From Streptomyces sp. SA15 (GTDB lineage Bacteria; Actinomycetota; Actinomycetes; Streptomycetales; Streptomycetaceae): DNA of 64,000 nt. The notes under the pieces were generated by a model. The model had not been told where the DNA came from, made no database searches, and was given only the letters and a program-made list of their open reading frames with translations. The stretch lies in assembly GCF_002291145.1 (NCBI RefSeq), contig NZ_NTGE01000109.1, forward strand, positions 1 through 64,000, in the 5' to 3' direction. Made by a program: the position numbers and the translations under genes. This document shows, piece by piece, positions 50,002-59,641 of this stretch (positions within the stretch are counted from its first letter, which is position 1; every line of letters starts with the position of its first letter).

Positions 50002-52125
50002 TCAGAGCTGGACCGGCTGGCGCTGGGTCAGGCCGTACGTCTTCGCGATCGCGTTCCACAGCTGGGCCGCCTTGACCTTCTCGGCGCTGGCGGTGCCGCT
50101 CGCCCGGTTGCCCGCCTGGGTCTGCCCGGTGACACGGGCCTGGCCCTTCCTGCAGCCCTTCTTGCCGGCCGCCTGGTCGGCCCAGGCCGCGTAGTGGTTG
50201 TCGGCCGACGCGGACGCCTTCCACGCCTTGGTGAGGGCATCGCTCAGCGCGGCGTGGTTCGGCAGCTTGTCGACCGAGAGGGCGGACAGGCGGGTCACCA
50301 GGCCGTTGCGCTGCCCGGCCGCGGCACGCAGGTCCTTGGCCGCCTGGCCCAGGCTCTTGCACGCCTTCACGTGGGCCACCGCGTTGATCACCGAGGTCCG
50401 GCTGTCGCCACTGTCCGCGAGCAGCTTGTCCAGGGCGACGGCCTGCTGCTTCGCCGGGTCGGCGGACGGCGAGGCCGACCCGTCGGTCGCCGGGGCGGTC
50501 GCGGAGACGGTCTGGTTCTTGTCGTCGCCCTTGTCGTCGCCCCCGCCCGCGAGCAGCGCGCCCGCGCCGATACCGAGGACGGCGATACCGATGCCGACGG
50601 CGGCGATGAGAGGCACGCGCGATCCGCCTCGGCGGCCTCGGCCCCCGCCGTCGTCGTACGCGGAGGGCGGGCCGGCGTACGGCGGCTGCGCGTACGGCGG
50701 CTGCGCGTACGGCGGCTGCGCGTACGGCGGCTGCGCGCCGGGCGCGGCCTCGGGCTGCTGGAGGTACGGCAGTTGCTGGGTGGCGGCCGGGCCGCCCGGC
50801 TCGCTGCGGAAGAGGTTGTCGAACTCGGCGGGAGTCTGCCGGTCCCCGCCGTACGCCGCCCCGGCGGGCTGCTGCCCGGGCACGGGCGGTATGTACTGCG
50901 TGGCCTCGGCGTCCGGGCCGGCGGCGGGCGGCAACGGGCCGGGGGACGGCATGGGGCCGGGGCCGGAGGAGGGCTGAGCTGCCGCTCCGGGCCGGGGGCC
51001 GCCTCGGCGCGCACGGCGGAGGATCTGCGTCGACTCGGAGGGCGATTCCGCGGACGATTGGGCGGACGATTGGGCGTTCACCTCGGGCGGCAGCGCCCCG
51101 GGGCCCACCGGCGGGAGGTACTGCGTCGCTCCCTCGTCGGCGGGTGCGGGGGCGGTCCGCAGGTACTGGGTGGCCCCGTCGTCCGCGGCGGGAGCGGCCG
51201 GGACCGGGGGTATGTACTGGGTGGCGCCCTCGTCGGCGGCCGGCAGCGGGGCGGAGCCGGGCGCGCTCTGTCTGGTGGCCGGGAGGTAGCCGTTCGAGTC
51301 ACCGGGGCCTGCGGGCAGCGGAGCCCCGCCGGCGGGAAAGCCGTAGCCCCCGGCGGACGGCAACGGCCCACCGTTCTGCGCTACGGGGGGCAGAGGTGCC
51401 CCACCGCCGGAAGGCCCGTACGCGCCAGGGCCACCGTGCCCGGCAGGCGGCAGCGAGCCGTCACCGCCACCCGAGCCGTAACCGCCGGCGCCCGGCCCAC
51501 CGTCGTGCCCTGCGGACGGCAGAGGCGCTCCACCGCCGGAAGCGCCGTACGCACCGTGCCCTGTGGGCGGCAAGGAGCCGTAACCACCGTCACCCTGGCC
51601 CCGGTACCCCTCCGACGGCATGGAGCCGTAACCACCGCCACCCGAGCCGTCATGTCCCGCACCCGGCAGCGAGCGATCGCCGCCGCCCGAGCCATAACCC
51701 CCGCCGCCCGCCGCCGCAGACCCGTACCCCTCGGTGCCGTACGTCGATCCCTGAGCCCCCTGCTGGGGTATGCCCCCCTGCGCTTCCGGCGTGCTGCCCC
51801 AGGCGGGAGGCGGTGTCTGATCGGCGGAGTTCCAGGGCTGGGCAGACTGCGTCGACCAGCCCTGGCCCGGGGGTGGGGCCGGGGTCTGGTGCTGGTCGGG
51901 GCCCCACGGGGTGCCCCAGGACTGGCCGCCGGGCGGGGCCGAGGCCGGGCCGGATGTGGGCCCGGACGGGGCGCCGGGCGCCGGAACGTTGTGACCGCCG
52001 GCCGGTCGGCCGCCGTATCCGCCCGTCATACCCGGCAGCAGGGGTTCCCCGCCGTCGGAGGGCAGCACGATGCCTTCGCGCGCCTCGCGCGGCGAGGGCT
52101 CCTCGCCCTGTCCACTCTGCGTCAC
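50002..52125 (-). CDS. Pro/Gly-rich single-pass membrane protein
   Basis: A 707-residue protein. Residues 1-500 are low-complexity Gly/Pro/Ser/Gln with repeats such as four AQPPY units, and ATQY(I/L)PPV elements. A transmembrane helix follows (RVPLIAAVGIGIAVLGIGAGALLAGGG, about 525-550), then an extracellular helical domain of about 150 residues ending LWNAIAKTYGLTQRQPVQL. Not recognised. The long disordered cytoplasmic part could scaffold other proteins. GTG start. Confidence 0.75.
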   Translation of the reverse strand: MTQSGQGEEPSPREAREGIVLPSDGGEPLLPGMTGGYGGRPAGGHNVPAPGAPSGPTSGPASAPPGGQSWGTPWGPDQHQTPAPPPGQGWSTQSAQPWNSADQTPPPAWGSTPEAQGGIPQQGAQGSTYGTEGYGSAAAGGGGYGSGGGDRSLPGAGHDGSGGGGYGSMPSEGYRGQGDGGYGSLPPTGHGAYGASGGGAPLPSAGHDGGPGAGGYGSGGGDGSLPPAGHGGPGAYGPSGGGAPLPPVAQNGGPLPSAGGYGFPAGGAPLPAGPGDSNGYLPATRQSAPGSAPLPAADEGATQYIPPVPAAPAADDGATQYLRTAPAPADEGATQYLPPVGPGALPPEVNAQSSAQSSAESPSESTQILRRARRGGPRPGAAAQPSSGPGPMPSPGPLPPAAGPDAEATQYIPPVPGQQPAGAAYGGDRQTPAEFDNLFRSEPGGPAATQQLPYLQQPEAAPGAQPPYAQPPYAQPPYAQPPYAGPPSAYDDGGGRGRRGGSRVPLIAAVGIGIAVLGIGAGALLAGGGDDKGDDKNQTVSATAPATDGSASPSADPAKQQAVALDKLLADSGDSRTSVINAVAHVKACKSLGQAAKDLRAAAGQRNGLVTRLSALSVDKLPNHAALSDALTKAWKASASADNHYAAWADQAAGKKGCRKGQARVTGQTQAGNRASGTASAEKVKAAQLWNAIAKTYGLTQRQPVQL

Positions 52126-52360
52126 CGGGACTCCTACTAATGGGGGACCTTCGGAATCGTCGGCTCACGCTACCGGGTCCCCAGAGCCCGGTGCCACGCA
52201 GTCAAGGACCTGACCTGCGTCGCTGTGACCGCCGTAACAGATCACCGCGACCACGGTGACAAAGCGGTGACAGAACCGGGCCCCCATCCGCTGTATATAG
52301 CCCCCCTTCGCGCCCCAGACCTTCGTTTCCCGGCCGTTCACGTCCCCGCAGCTTCCGCTT

Positions 52361-53746
52361 TCACGCGGCCGCCTGGAGCTCCATCCGCGCTCCGAACTCC
52401 CTTACCACCGGCTCGTCCCGGAAGGGATCCAGCCGCTGCTGGAAATCCTCCAGATACTCGGCCCCCCGGTTGGACCGCAGGGTCTCCAGCAACTCCACGG
52501 CCTTCAGACCGGTGTTGCAGGCCTGTTCCACCTCCCGCTGCTGCACCTGCGCGGTGGCCAGCAACACATAGCCGATGGCCCTACGGCGCGCCCGCGACTC
52601 GGGGTGCCCGGCCAGGGACTCCTGCGCGCACCGCGCCGCCGCCTCGGCCTGTCCCAGGTCCCGGTGGCAATGCGCCAACTCGTCGGCCAGGTAGGCCTCG
52701 TCGAAGTGCGCGATCCACGCCGGGTCGTCCCCGGTGTCCGGGTCGGCCTGCTCCAGGGCGTTCACCGCCCGCCCGGACGCCACCTGGGCGGCCCGCGCGT
52801 CGCCCATCAGCGCGTGCCCGCGCGCCTCCGCCGCGTGGAACATGGACTCCGCGCGCGGTGTCACGCGCCCACGCGCCCCCTCCTGCGCCGCCCGCGCCAA
52901 CTGCGCGATCTCCCGCGGGTTTCCGAGCTGCGCGGCGAGGTGGCTCATGGATGCGGCGAGGACGTATCCGCCGTAGCCGCGGTCGCCCGCCGCCTGGGCG
53001 AGCCGCAGCGCCTGGATGTAGTAGCGCTGGGCGAGGCCGGGCTGGCCGGTGTCGACGGCCATGTAGCCCGCGAGTTCGGTCAGCCGGGCCACCGCGGCGA
53101 AGAGGTCGCGGCCGACCGCCTCACGGTAGGAGCCCGCCAGCAGCCCGGAGACGACGCTGTTGAGGTAGTGCACGACGACCGGGCGCACGTGCCCGCTGCC
53201 GTACTGATGGTCCAGGTCGACCAGCGCCTGGGTCATCGCGCGTACGGCCGCCACGTCGGACTGGCCCACGCGCGGTCCCGCCGAGCGGGCCACCTGTGAG
53301 TCGGGCGAGGAGATCAGCCAGTCGCGGCTGGGCTCGACGAGCGCCGAGGCGGCGACGGAGGAGCCGGACAGAAAGTCCCGGCGGCCCACGTCACTGCGCC
53401 ACAGCTCACACACCTGCTCGATGGCTCCCAGGACCGTCGGCGAGAACTGCAGGCCGACACCCGAGGCGAGGTTCTTGCCGTTGGCCATGCCGATCTCGTC
53501 GATCGTGACCGTACGGCCGAGTTTGCGGCCGAGCGCCTCGGCGATGATCGCCGGGGCACGTCCACGTGGCTGTTGTCCGCGCAACCAGCGCGCCACGGAC
53601 GTCTTGTCGTACCGCAGATCGAGACCGTGCTCGGCGCCGCACATGTTGACCCGGCGGGCCAGCCCTGCGTTCGAGCAGCCCGCTTCCTGGATGAGCGCCT
53701 GCAGCCGTTCGTTCGGCTGCCGCGCGACGAGAGGCCTTGCGGCCAT
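52361..53746 (-). CDS. Helix-turn-helix regulator with TPR-like helical region (NsdA-like)
   Basis: A 461-residue protein. An XRE-like N-terminus (ERLQALIQEAGCSNAGLARRVNMCGAEHGLDLRYDKTSVARWLRGQQPRGR) is followed by a long helical region of TPR-type repeats. This layout is found in Streptomyces developmental or antibiotic regulators such as NsdA, but assignment to that exact gene is not possible by eye. ATG at 53746. Confidence 0.82.
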   Translation of the reverse strand: MAARPLVARQPNERLQALIQEAGCSNAGLARRVNMCGAEHGLDLRYDKTSVARWLRGQQPRGRAPAIIAEALGRKLGRTVTIDEIGMANGKNLASGVGLQFSPTVLGAIEQVCELWRSDVGRRDFLSGSSVAASALVEPSRDWLISSPDSQVARSAGPRVGQSDVAAVRAMTQALVDLDHQYGSGHVRPVVVHYLNSVVSGLLAGSYREAVGRDLFAAVARLTELAGYMAVDTGQPGLAQRYYIQALRLAQAAGDRGYGGYVLAASMSHLAAQLGNPREIAQLARAAQEGARGRVTPRAESMFHAAEARGHALMGDARAAQVASGRAVNALEQADPDTGDDPAWIAHFDEAYLADELAHCHRDLGQAEAAARCAQESLAGHPESRARRRAIGYVLLATAQVQQREVEQACNTGLKAVELLETLRSNRGAEYLEDFQQRLDPFRDEPVVREFGARMELQAAA

Positions 53747-54299
53747 GGCGTAACCCCCTGTGGCTGCGGTGCCTGCCCACGCACCGAGTTGATGTGTCTT
53801 CCACGGCCCCACCCCTCGCCTGCCGAGCGAAAGGATCCGGCCGTGAAGATCAATGCCCCACCCAGACAGCGAAAATGCGAGGCTTGCGAGGATTGCCGGG
53901 GTAAAGGCGGATGCCGACCCCACTCCTGGCTACCCAGCTCAGGCCGTGCTTCCTCCTGCGCGCCCCCACACATGCACCCATGCGCCCCAAATGGGGAATC
54001 AATGCTCCTCCCCCGCGCGCGGAGGTCCTGTCGCCGGACTGGCTTCGTCCGCCCGGAGGGCGGGCCTCGCGGTGGCGATGGGGGTCCCCCCGCGCGAGCT
54101 CGGTTCGAGCGTGGGGGAGCGTGCGATCGCAAGGCGCCGAAAGGTCCTAGTAGCGGAGCTGCTCGGGCCTTTCGGCAACGCGGCTGGGGGTCCCCCCGCG
54201 CGAGCGCAGCCGAGCGTGGGGGAGTGCGTGCCAGCGCCGCGAGGCAGAAGTCAGTCCGGCGACAGGGCCTGGCCGTAACCCGAGGTGGGGCAGGGAGTT
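53747..54299. repeat. Intergenic hairpin cluster with two Streptomyces palindromes
   Basis: No gene seen. The palindrome TGGGGGTCCCCCCGCGCGAG... to GTGGGGGAG occurs at 54079-54119 and 54185-54224. Between them, GCCGAAAGG and CCTTTCGGC form another stem (54137-54174). A related copy lies at 37261-37300. Confidence 0.75.
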
Positions 54300-54962
54300 G
54301 TGTTCAGCGTGGAAGAGACGATCGCAGGCACCGAAGCCGCTCAGATTCCGAAGCAGCGCGGGGAATCGCTGCTGGACGCAGCCGTTCGCTACGCCGAGGA
54401 GCGCCACTGGGACGTCGTCCCCGGCACTTGGCTGGAAGCCGTCGACGGGGTGCAGCGCTGCTCGTGCGGCGATGCCGCGTGCGCCGCACCCGGCGCGCAC
54501 GCGGCGCACGGGGACTGGGCGACGCAGGCCACCGGCAGTGCGACCGTCGCGCGCCGGATGTGGCAGAAGCAGCCGACGGCGTCGATCCTGCTGCCCACCG
54601 GGCATACGTTCGACGCGATTTCCGTCCCGGAGACGGCCGGGTTCCTGGCGCTGGCGCGGATGGAGCGGATGGAGTTGACGCTGGGGCCGGTGACGCTGGC
54701 GCCGGACCGCCGGATGCACTTCTTCGTGCTGCCGGGCGCGTCGGTGAAGGTGCCGGATCTCGTGCGCAAGCTGGGCTGGTCCCCTTCGTCCCTTGATCTG
54801 ATCGCGCTCGGGGAGGGCGAGTACGTCGCGGCGCCTCCCACGCGGTACGGGTCGTCGGGGGCGGTGCAGTGGGCCTGCCGTCCCACGCCGGCCAACCGGT
54901 GGCTGCCGGACGCGGAGGAGTTGATCTCGCCGCTCGCCTACGCGTGCGGGCGGGATCGGTAA
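54300..54962 (+). CDS. Bifunctional DNA primase/polymerase-like protein
   Basis: A 220-residue protein. LLDAAVRYAEERHWDVVPGTWLEAV, then CSCGDAACAAPGAHAAHGDWATQATGSATVARRMW contains the Cys-rich lobe of the actinobacterial Prim-Pol-like family. SILLPTGHTFDAISVPETAGFLALARME matches its second half. The catalytic Asp residues of true primases are not all visible, so activity is uncertain. GTG 54300 is a choice among 54285, 54300 and 54309. Confidence 0.75.
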   Translation: MFSVEETIAGTEAAQIPKQRGESLLDAAVRYAEERHWDVVPGTWLEAVDGVQRCSCGDAACAAPGAHAAHGDWATQATGSATVARRMWQKQPTASILLPTGHTFDAISVPETAGFLALARMERMELTLGPVTLAPDRRMHFFVLPGASVKVPDLVRKLGWSPSSLDLIALGEGEYVAAPPTRYGSSGAVQWACRPTPANRWLPDAEELISPLAYACGRDR

Positions 54963-54996
54963 CCTCGGGCAAGCTCCCGGACCGTAGGGTTCACCC

Positions 54997-55791
54997 ATGA
55001 CGTCGGGAGCAGTGGTGGGTGCAGCCGCCGTACGTGTGCGAGGGCTCTGGAAGCGTTTCGGGCAGCAGGTCGCCGTCGCCGGGATCGATCTGGAGCTGCC
55101 CGCGGGGAAGTTCATCGGGCTCGTCGGGCCGAACGGGGCCGGGAAGACCACCACGCTGTCGATGGTGACCGGGCTGCTGCGGCCCGATCAGGGGAGCGTC
55201 GAGGTCGTCGGGCACGACGTGTGGCGGGACCCGGTCGAGGTGAAGGCGCGGATCGGCGTGCTGCCGGAGGGCCTCAGGCTGTTCGAGCGGCTGTCCGGAC
55301 GCGAACTCCTCGCCTACTCGGGGCGGTTGCGCGGACTGCCCGGCGCCGAGGTCGACAAACGGGCCACACAGTTGCTGGACGTCCTCGACCTGTCCGGCGC
55401 CCAGCACAAGCTCGTCGTCGACTACTCGACCGGCATGCGAAAGAAGATCGGGCTCGCCACCGCCCTCCTCCACAACCCCGAAGTGCTGTTCCTCGACGAG
55501 CCGTTCGAGGGCGTCGACCCGGTGTCCGCGCAGATCATCCGGGGTGTGCTCGAGCGGTACACGGCGTCCGGCGCCACCGTCGTCTTCTCCTCCCATGTGA
55601 TGGAGCTCGTCGAGTCCCTGTGCGACTGGGTGGCCGTCATGGCCGCCGGCCGCATCCGCGCCCACGGACCTCTCGCGGAAGTGCGCGGCGAGGCGCCCTC
55701 GTTGCAGCGGGCCTTCCTCGAACTCGTCGGCGCGGACGGCCGCGACACCGGCTCCCACCTCGACTGGCTGGGCGGCGGGGCGGCCCGATGA
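54997..55791 (+). CDS. ABC transporter ATP-binding protein
   Basis: A 264-residue protein. Walker A GPNGAGKTT, signature YSTGMRKKIGLATALL, Walker B VLFLDEPFEG, D-loop GVDPVSA and H-loop FSSHVMEL are all present. It is coupled by an ATGA overlap to a membrane protein gene. It powers export of an unknown substrate (DrrA/BcrA-like). Confidence 0.93.
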   Translation: MTSGAVVGAAAVRVRGLWKRFGQQVAVAGIDLELPAGKFIGLVGPNGAGKTTTLSMVTGLLRPDQGSVEVVGHDVWRDPVEVKARIGVLPEGLRLFERLSGRELLAYSGRLRGLPGAEVDKRATQLLDVLDLSGAQHKLVVDYSTGMRKKIGLATALLHNPEVLFLDEPFEGVDPVSAQIIRGVLERYTASGATVVFSSHVMELVESLCDWVAVMAAGRIRAHGPLAEVRGEAPSLQRAFLELVGADGRDTGSHLDWLGGGAAR

Positions 55792-57389
55792 GCACCACGA
55801 CGGCTTCCATCACCCCTGTCGTCGTACGGCTGAAGCTGTCGCTGCTGCGCAATGGCCTACGGCAGTCCAGCGGGCGGCGGGCCGCCTACATCGCCTCGGC
55901 CGTCGCCGTACTGCTCTTCTCCGCGCTGCAGCTGATCGGGCTGATCGCGCTGCGCGGCCACGAGCACGCCGCGTCCGTGGTCGTGCCGCTCGTGGGAGTG
56001 CTGGCGGTGGGCTGGGCGGTGATGCCGCTGTTCTTCCCCAGCGGCGACGAGACCCTCGACCCCACCCGCCTGGTGATGCTGCCCCTGCGGCCCCGCCCGC
56101 TGGTACGGGCGCTGCTCGCGGCCTCGCTCGTCGGCATCGGGCCGCTGTTCACGCTGTGCATGCTGGCCGGATCGGTGATCTCCGTCGCCCACGGGGGTGT
56201 GGCGTACGTCGTCGGCGTCGTCGGCGTGGTCCTCGCGCTGCTCGTCTGCGTGGCCCTCGCGCGGGCCGTCGCCGCCGCCAACATCCGGCTGCTGAGCAGC
56301 CGCAAGGGCCGTGATCTGGCGGTGCTGAGCGGGCTGGTCGTCGCGATCGGGGCGCAGGTGGTGAACTTCGGTGCGCAGCGGCTGAGTTCCGGCGGGCTGG
56401 GCCAGCTCGACGCGCCGGCCGAGGTGCTGAAGTGGGTGCCGCCCGCGTCGGCGATCGGGGCGGCGGACTCCGCGAGCGAGGGCTCGTACGGTGTCGCCGT
56501 CCTCCAGCTCGCCCTGTCCGCCCTGGCGTTGGCGGGGCTGCTGGCGGTGTGGTCGCGGCATCTGACCCGGCTGATGACCGCGCCGGACGGATCGACCCTT
56601 CAGGCCATCGACGCCAAGGGCGCCCGGGAGCGGACCTTGACGGGCCTGTCCCGGCTGCTGCCCGGCGGCCGTACCGGCACCGTCATGGAGCGCAGCCTGC
56701 GCTATGTGTGGCGCGACCCCAAGACCAAGGCGGCCTGGGTGACGTCCCTCGCCATCGGGCTGATCGTGCCGGTGTTCAACGCCGTGCAGGGCAGCGGCTC
56801 GATCTACTTCGCCTGTTTCGCCGCCGGGATGCTCGGCGTGCAGATGTACAACCAGTTCGGGCAGGACACGTCCGCGTTCTGGATGGTCGCGATGACGATC
56901 TCCTCGACCCGTGACGCGTACGTCGAGCTGCGGGCGCGGGCGCTGGCACTGCTGGTGATCACGCTGCCGTACGCCACACTCGTGACCGTCCTGACGACGG
57001 CCCTGCTCGGCGACTGGCCGAAACTGCCCGAGGTGCTGGGACTGTCCTTCGCGCTGCTCGGCGCGATGCTGGCGACCGGCGCGTGGACCTCCGCCCGCTT
57101 CCCGTACTCCATCCCGCAGGAGGGCTACAAGAACGTCGCTCCCGGGCAGTCCGGGCTCGCCTTCATGGCGATCCTCGGCGGGATGGTCGGGGGCGCCCTG
57201 CTGTGCGCCCCCGTCATCGTGGGGACGATCTGGCTGAACGTGAGCGACGGCGGCGACGAGTGGACCTGGCTGCTGCTGCCGGTGGGGGCGGTCTACGGGA
57301 CGGCGATCACCGTGGCGGGGCTGCGGATGGCGGCGCCGCGGACGGCACGGCAGCTGCCGGAGATTCTTACGGCGGTCAGCAAGGGGTGA
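55788..57389 (+). CDS. ABC transporter permease
   Basis: A 533-residue protein with about 12 predicted membrane helices. The first is AAYIASAVAVLLFSALQLIGLIAL. The middle cytoplasmic part contains LTGLSRLLPGGRTGTVMERSLRYVWRDPKTKAAWVTS. It is the membrane half of the ABC system. The start overlaps the ATPase stop. Confidence 0.9.
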   Translation: MSTTTASITPVVVRLKLSLLRNGLRQSSGRRAAYIASAVAVLLFSALQLIGLIALRGHEHAASVVVPLVGVLAVGWAVMPLFFPSGDETLDPTRLVMLPLRPRPLVRALLAASLVGIGPLFTLCMLAGSVISVAHGGVAYVVGVVGVVLALLVCVALARAVAAANIRLLSSRKGRDLAVLSGLVVAIGAQVVNFGAQRLSSGGLGQLDAPAEVLKWVPPASAIGAADSASEGSYGVAVLQLALSALALAGLLAVWSRHLTRLMTAPDGSTLQAIDAKGARERTLTGLSRLLPGGRTGTVMERSLRYVWRDPKTKAAWVTSLAIGLIVPVFNAVQGSGSIYFACFAAGMLGVQMYNQFGQDTSAFWMVAMTISSTRDAYVELRARALALLVITLPYATLVTVLTTALLGDWPKLPEVLGLSFALLGAMLATGAWTSARFPYSIPQEGYKNVAPGQSGLAFMAILGGMVGGALLCAPVIVGTIWLNVSDGGDEWTWLLLPVGAVYGTAITVAGLRMAAPRTARQLPEILTAVSKG

Positions 57390-57419
57390 GCTCCCGGGGC
57401 GCGCGCCGTGCGGGGGGCG

Positions 57420-58313
57420 TCAGCCCTTGAGGTCCGTGAGGAGGCCGTCGAGGAAGGGCTCGATGGCGGCGCGCCAGGCCTCCGGCTGGTCGTAGTGCAC
57501 GAGGTGGCCGGCGTCGGCCACCTCCGCGTACTGGCCGCGGGGCAGCACGCGGACCATCTCCTGGGCCTCCGCGCGGCCCAGCTCGCCGTCGAGGCCGCGG
57601 ACGACCAGGGCGGGGCACTGCACCTGGGTGAGCTCCTCCCAGTGCGCGTCGTACACCCAGGTCTCGCGGGACTCCAGCATCTGCTCCGGCTCGAAGACCG
57701 GGCGCCAGCCGTCGGGGGACTCGTGCATGACCTCGGCGTAGAACTCGCCGCGGGACGAGTTCGGGCGCTCCACCCACGGGTCGTCCTCGCCGAACCACTT
57801 GCGGACGTCGGCGAGCGTGGCGAAGGGGACGGGCCAGGCCTTGAACCAGTTCTCCCACTCGCGCTGCGAGGCCGCGCCGAGCGCGGAGGCCCGCATGTCG
57901 CAGATGATCAGCCCGCGGACCAGGTCGGGGCGTTTGGCGGCGAGCTGCCAAGCGGTCAGGGCGCCCATGGCGTGGCCGATGAGGACGGCGGGCGTGAGGC
58001 CGAGCTGCTCGAGGACGGCTTCGGCGTCCTCGACGTACGCCTCGCGGGTGTAGGCGGCCCGTGGGGGCTTTTCGCTCTGGCCGTGGCCGCGCTGGTCGAG
58101 TGCGACGGCTCGGTGCCGCCCGGAGAGCCAGCGGGCGGTGGAGGCCCAGTGCGAGGCGCGGCCCATCAGGCCGTGCAGTAAGAGCACACCGGGCGTCGGC
58201 TCGGTCTCGGCGGGACCCTGGTCCGGTGCCGGGTCGGTCTTGGGAGGGTCGCCGAACTCCCAGGCCGCGAGGCGTACGCCGCCCGCCCCGGTCACGTCGA
58301 TGCGTCGCGCCAT
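57420..58313 (-). CDS. Alpha/beta-hydrolase with nucleophile serine replaced by alanine
   Basis: A 297-residue protein with the fold of esterases and epoxide hydrolase-like enzymes. LLLHGLMGRASHW is the oxyanion strand, VALDQRGHGQSEKP the next loop, and VADAGHLVHYDQPEAW supplies the catalytic His. The nucleophile elbow reads LIGHAMGALTAW where G-H-S-M-G is expected, so the Ser is Ala. It is probably inactive as a hydrolase, or uses another mechanism. ATG at 58313. Confidence 0.85.
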   Translation of the reverse strand: MARRIDVTGAGGVRLAAWEFGDPPKTDPAPDQGPAETEPTPGVLLLHGLMGRASHWASTARWLSGRHRAVALDQRGHGQSEKPPRAAYTREAYVEDAEAVLEQLGLTPAVLIGHAMGALTAWQLAAKRPDLVRGLIICDMRASALGAASQREWENWFKAWPVPFATLADVRKWFGEDDPWVERPNSSRGEFYAEVMHESPDGWRPVFEPEQMLESRETWVYDAHWEELTQVQCPALVVRGLDGELGRAEAQEMVRVLPRGQYAEVADAGHLVHYDQPEAWRAAIEPFLDGLLTDLKG

Positions 58314-58948
58314 ATGTCCTGGCACCCCCCTAGCTCCGCTCGGACCGCTCGTTCCCGCTCGCTTCCGCTCGAGGCGGCGGTCCTGTGAATCACGTCCTGT
58401 GAACCGCGTCCTGCCTGCCGTGTCTGCCGAACCCGCTGTATGTGCCAGCGGACGTCCCCCGCGACTCGTCACCCGCAGACTATCGAACCCGTATTCGAAG
58501 ATGACTCTTCTGCGAGCAACACCCCTCGTTCGAGTGACCCCGCCCAAGGAATGATCGCCGTCGCCGAGGGGAGATCTTCAGCGGGGGGCGGGCCGGTCGG
58601 GGAAACCGGTCCGAGGGGAATGACCCTGAGAGCTCGGGGCTCCGGGTCAGCACAGGGGAGGACAGGCCCCGGCGCCACAAGGCGCCGGGGCCCTCTCCGT
58701 CTCTACGGTCTCTACGGCACATCTTCCCGCCCCCTCCCCGGCCGGACGGCATCACTGCCGCGTCCCGCCCCAGAGCCCCTCAGGTCATATGCCTCACGCG
58801 ACAGCGTCGCACGGGAAACGCCCCGGCGCTGCGATTCGGCACAGTGAATCTTGGATTGGATACAAGAACGAGGGGAGCACCCCAACTACCCCACCGCTCC
58901 CGGGAGTTGACGACCCCGGCACCCGGCGGCGGTCCGGCGGTGCGCCGC
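58314..58948. other. 635-bp intergenic region with clustered hairpins
   Basis: No gene with a convincing start and codon bias was seen. Three successive stems lie at about 58589-58692: GGCCGGT with ACCGGTCC, TGACCC with GGGTCA enclosing GAGC with GCTC, and a 12-bp terminator. This is a possible structured RNA. Confidence 0.5.
58665..58692. terminator. Strong terminator hairpin
   Basis: GGCCCCGGCGCC pairs perfectly with GGCGCCGGGGCC around an ACAA loop. It follows the other two hairpins of this region. Confidence 0.7.
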
Positions 58949-59641
58949 TCAGCGCTTGGCCACGAACACGTGTGAGGCGATGTCCGCCTCCAGCTCGGCC
59001 GCCTCACCGCCGCTGCCCACGAGCACCCCGCCCGCCGACTCCGTCACGCTCACCACCGAACCGGGCTGCACGCCCGCGCGACGCAGCGTGTACATCAGCT
59101 GCGCGTCCGTCTGGATCGGCTCGCCGATCCGGCGCACGACGACCGTCTTGCCCTCCAGCCCCGGGTCGAGATCGGCGAGCGACACCATGCCCTCGTCCAG
59201 GAACGGGTCCGCGCCGTCCTTCTCACCCAGCTCCTCCAGGCCCGGGATCGGGTTGCCGTACGGCGACTCGGTCGGGTGACGCAGCAGCTCCAGCACGCGA
59301 CGCTCGACGGCCTCGCTCATCACGTGCTCCCAGCGACACGCCTCCGCGTGCACCTGCTCCCACTCCAGACCGATCACGTCGACCAGCAGGCACTCCGCGA
59401 GCCGGTGCTTGCGCATCACGCGCGTGGCCAGCCGACGGCCCTCGTCCGTCAGCTCCAGGTGGCGGTCACTGGCGACGGACACCAGGCCGTCGCGCTCCAT
59501 CCGCGCCACCGTCTGGCTGACCGTCGGCCCGCTCTGGTCGAGCCGCTCGGCGATCCGGGCGCGCATGGGGACCACACCTTCCTCCTCCAGCTCCAGGATG
59601 GTGCGGAGGTACATCTCCGTGGTGTCGATCAGTCCGGACAT
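58949..59641 (-). CDS. dmdR1: DtxR-family iron-dependent repressor DmdR1/DesR type
   Basis: A 230-residue protein. The N-terminal winged helix-turn-helix (LIDTTEMYLRTILELEEEGVVPMRARIAERLDQSGPTVSQTVARMERDGLV) is followed by the metal-binding dimer domain. Residues match DtxR numbering exactly: Met10, Cys102, Glu105 and His106 for the primary site, His79 and Glu83 for the ancillary site. A C-terminal SH3-like domain follows. With Fe(II) it represses siderophore and iron-storage genes. ATG 59641. It is divergent from the SIS gene. Confidence 0.93.
   Translation of the reverse strand: MSGLIDTTEMYLRTILELEEEGVVPMRARIAERLDQSGPTVSQTVARMERDGLVSVASDRHLELTDEGRRLATRVMRKHRLAECLLVDVIGLEWEQVHAEACRWEHVMSEAVERRVLELLRHPTESPYGNPIPGLEELGEKDGADPFLDEGMVSLADLDPGLEGKTVVVRRIGEPIQTDAQLMYTLRRAGVQPGSVVSVTESAGGVLVGSGGEAAELEADIASHVFVAKR

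Noticed and set aside
58554..58692. c-di-AMP (ydaO) or TPP riboswitch
   Set aside because: The stretch CUGAGA and the GGGGA motifs are only superficial; the conserved core strings of these classes are absent.
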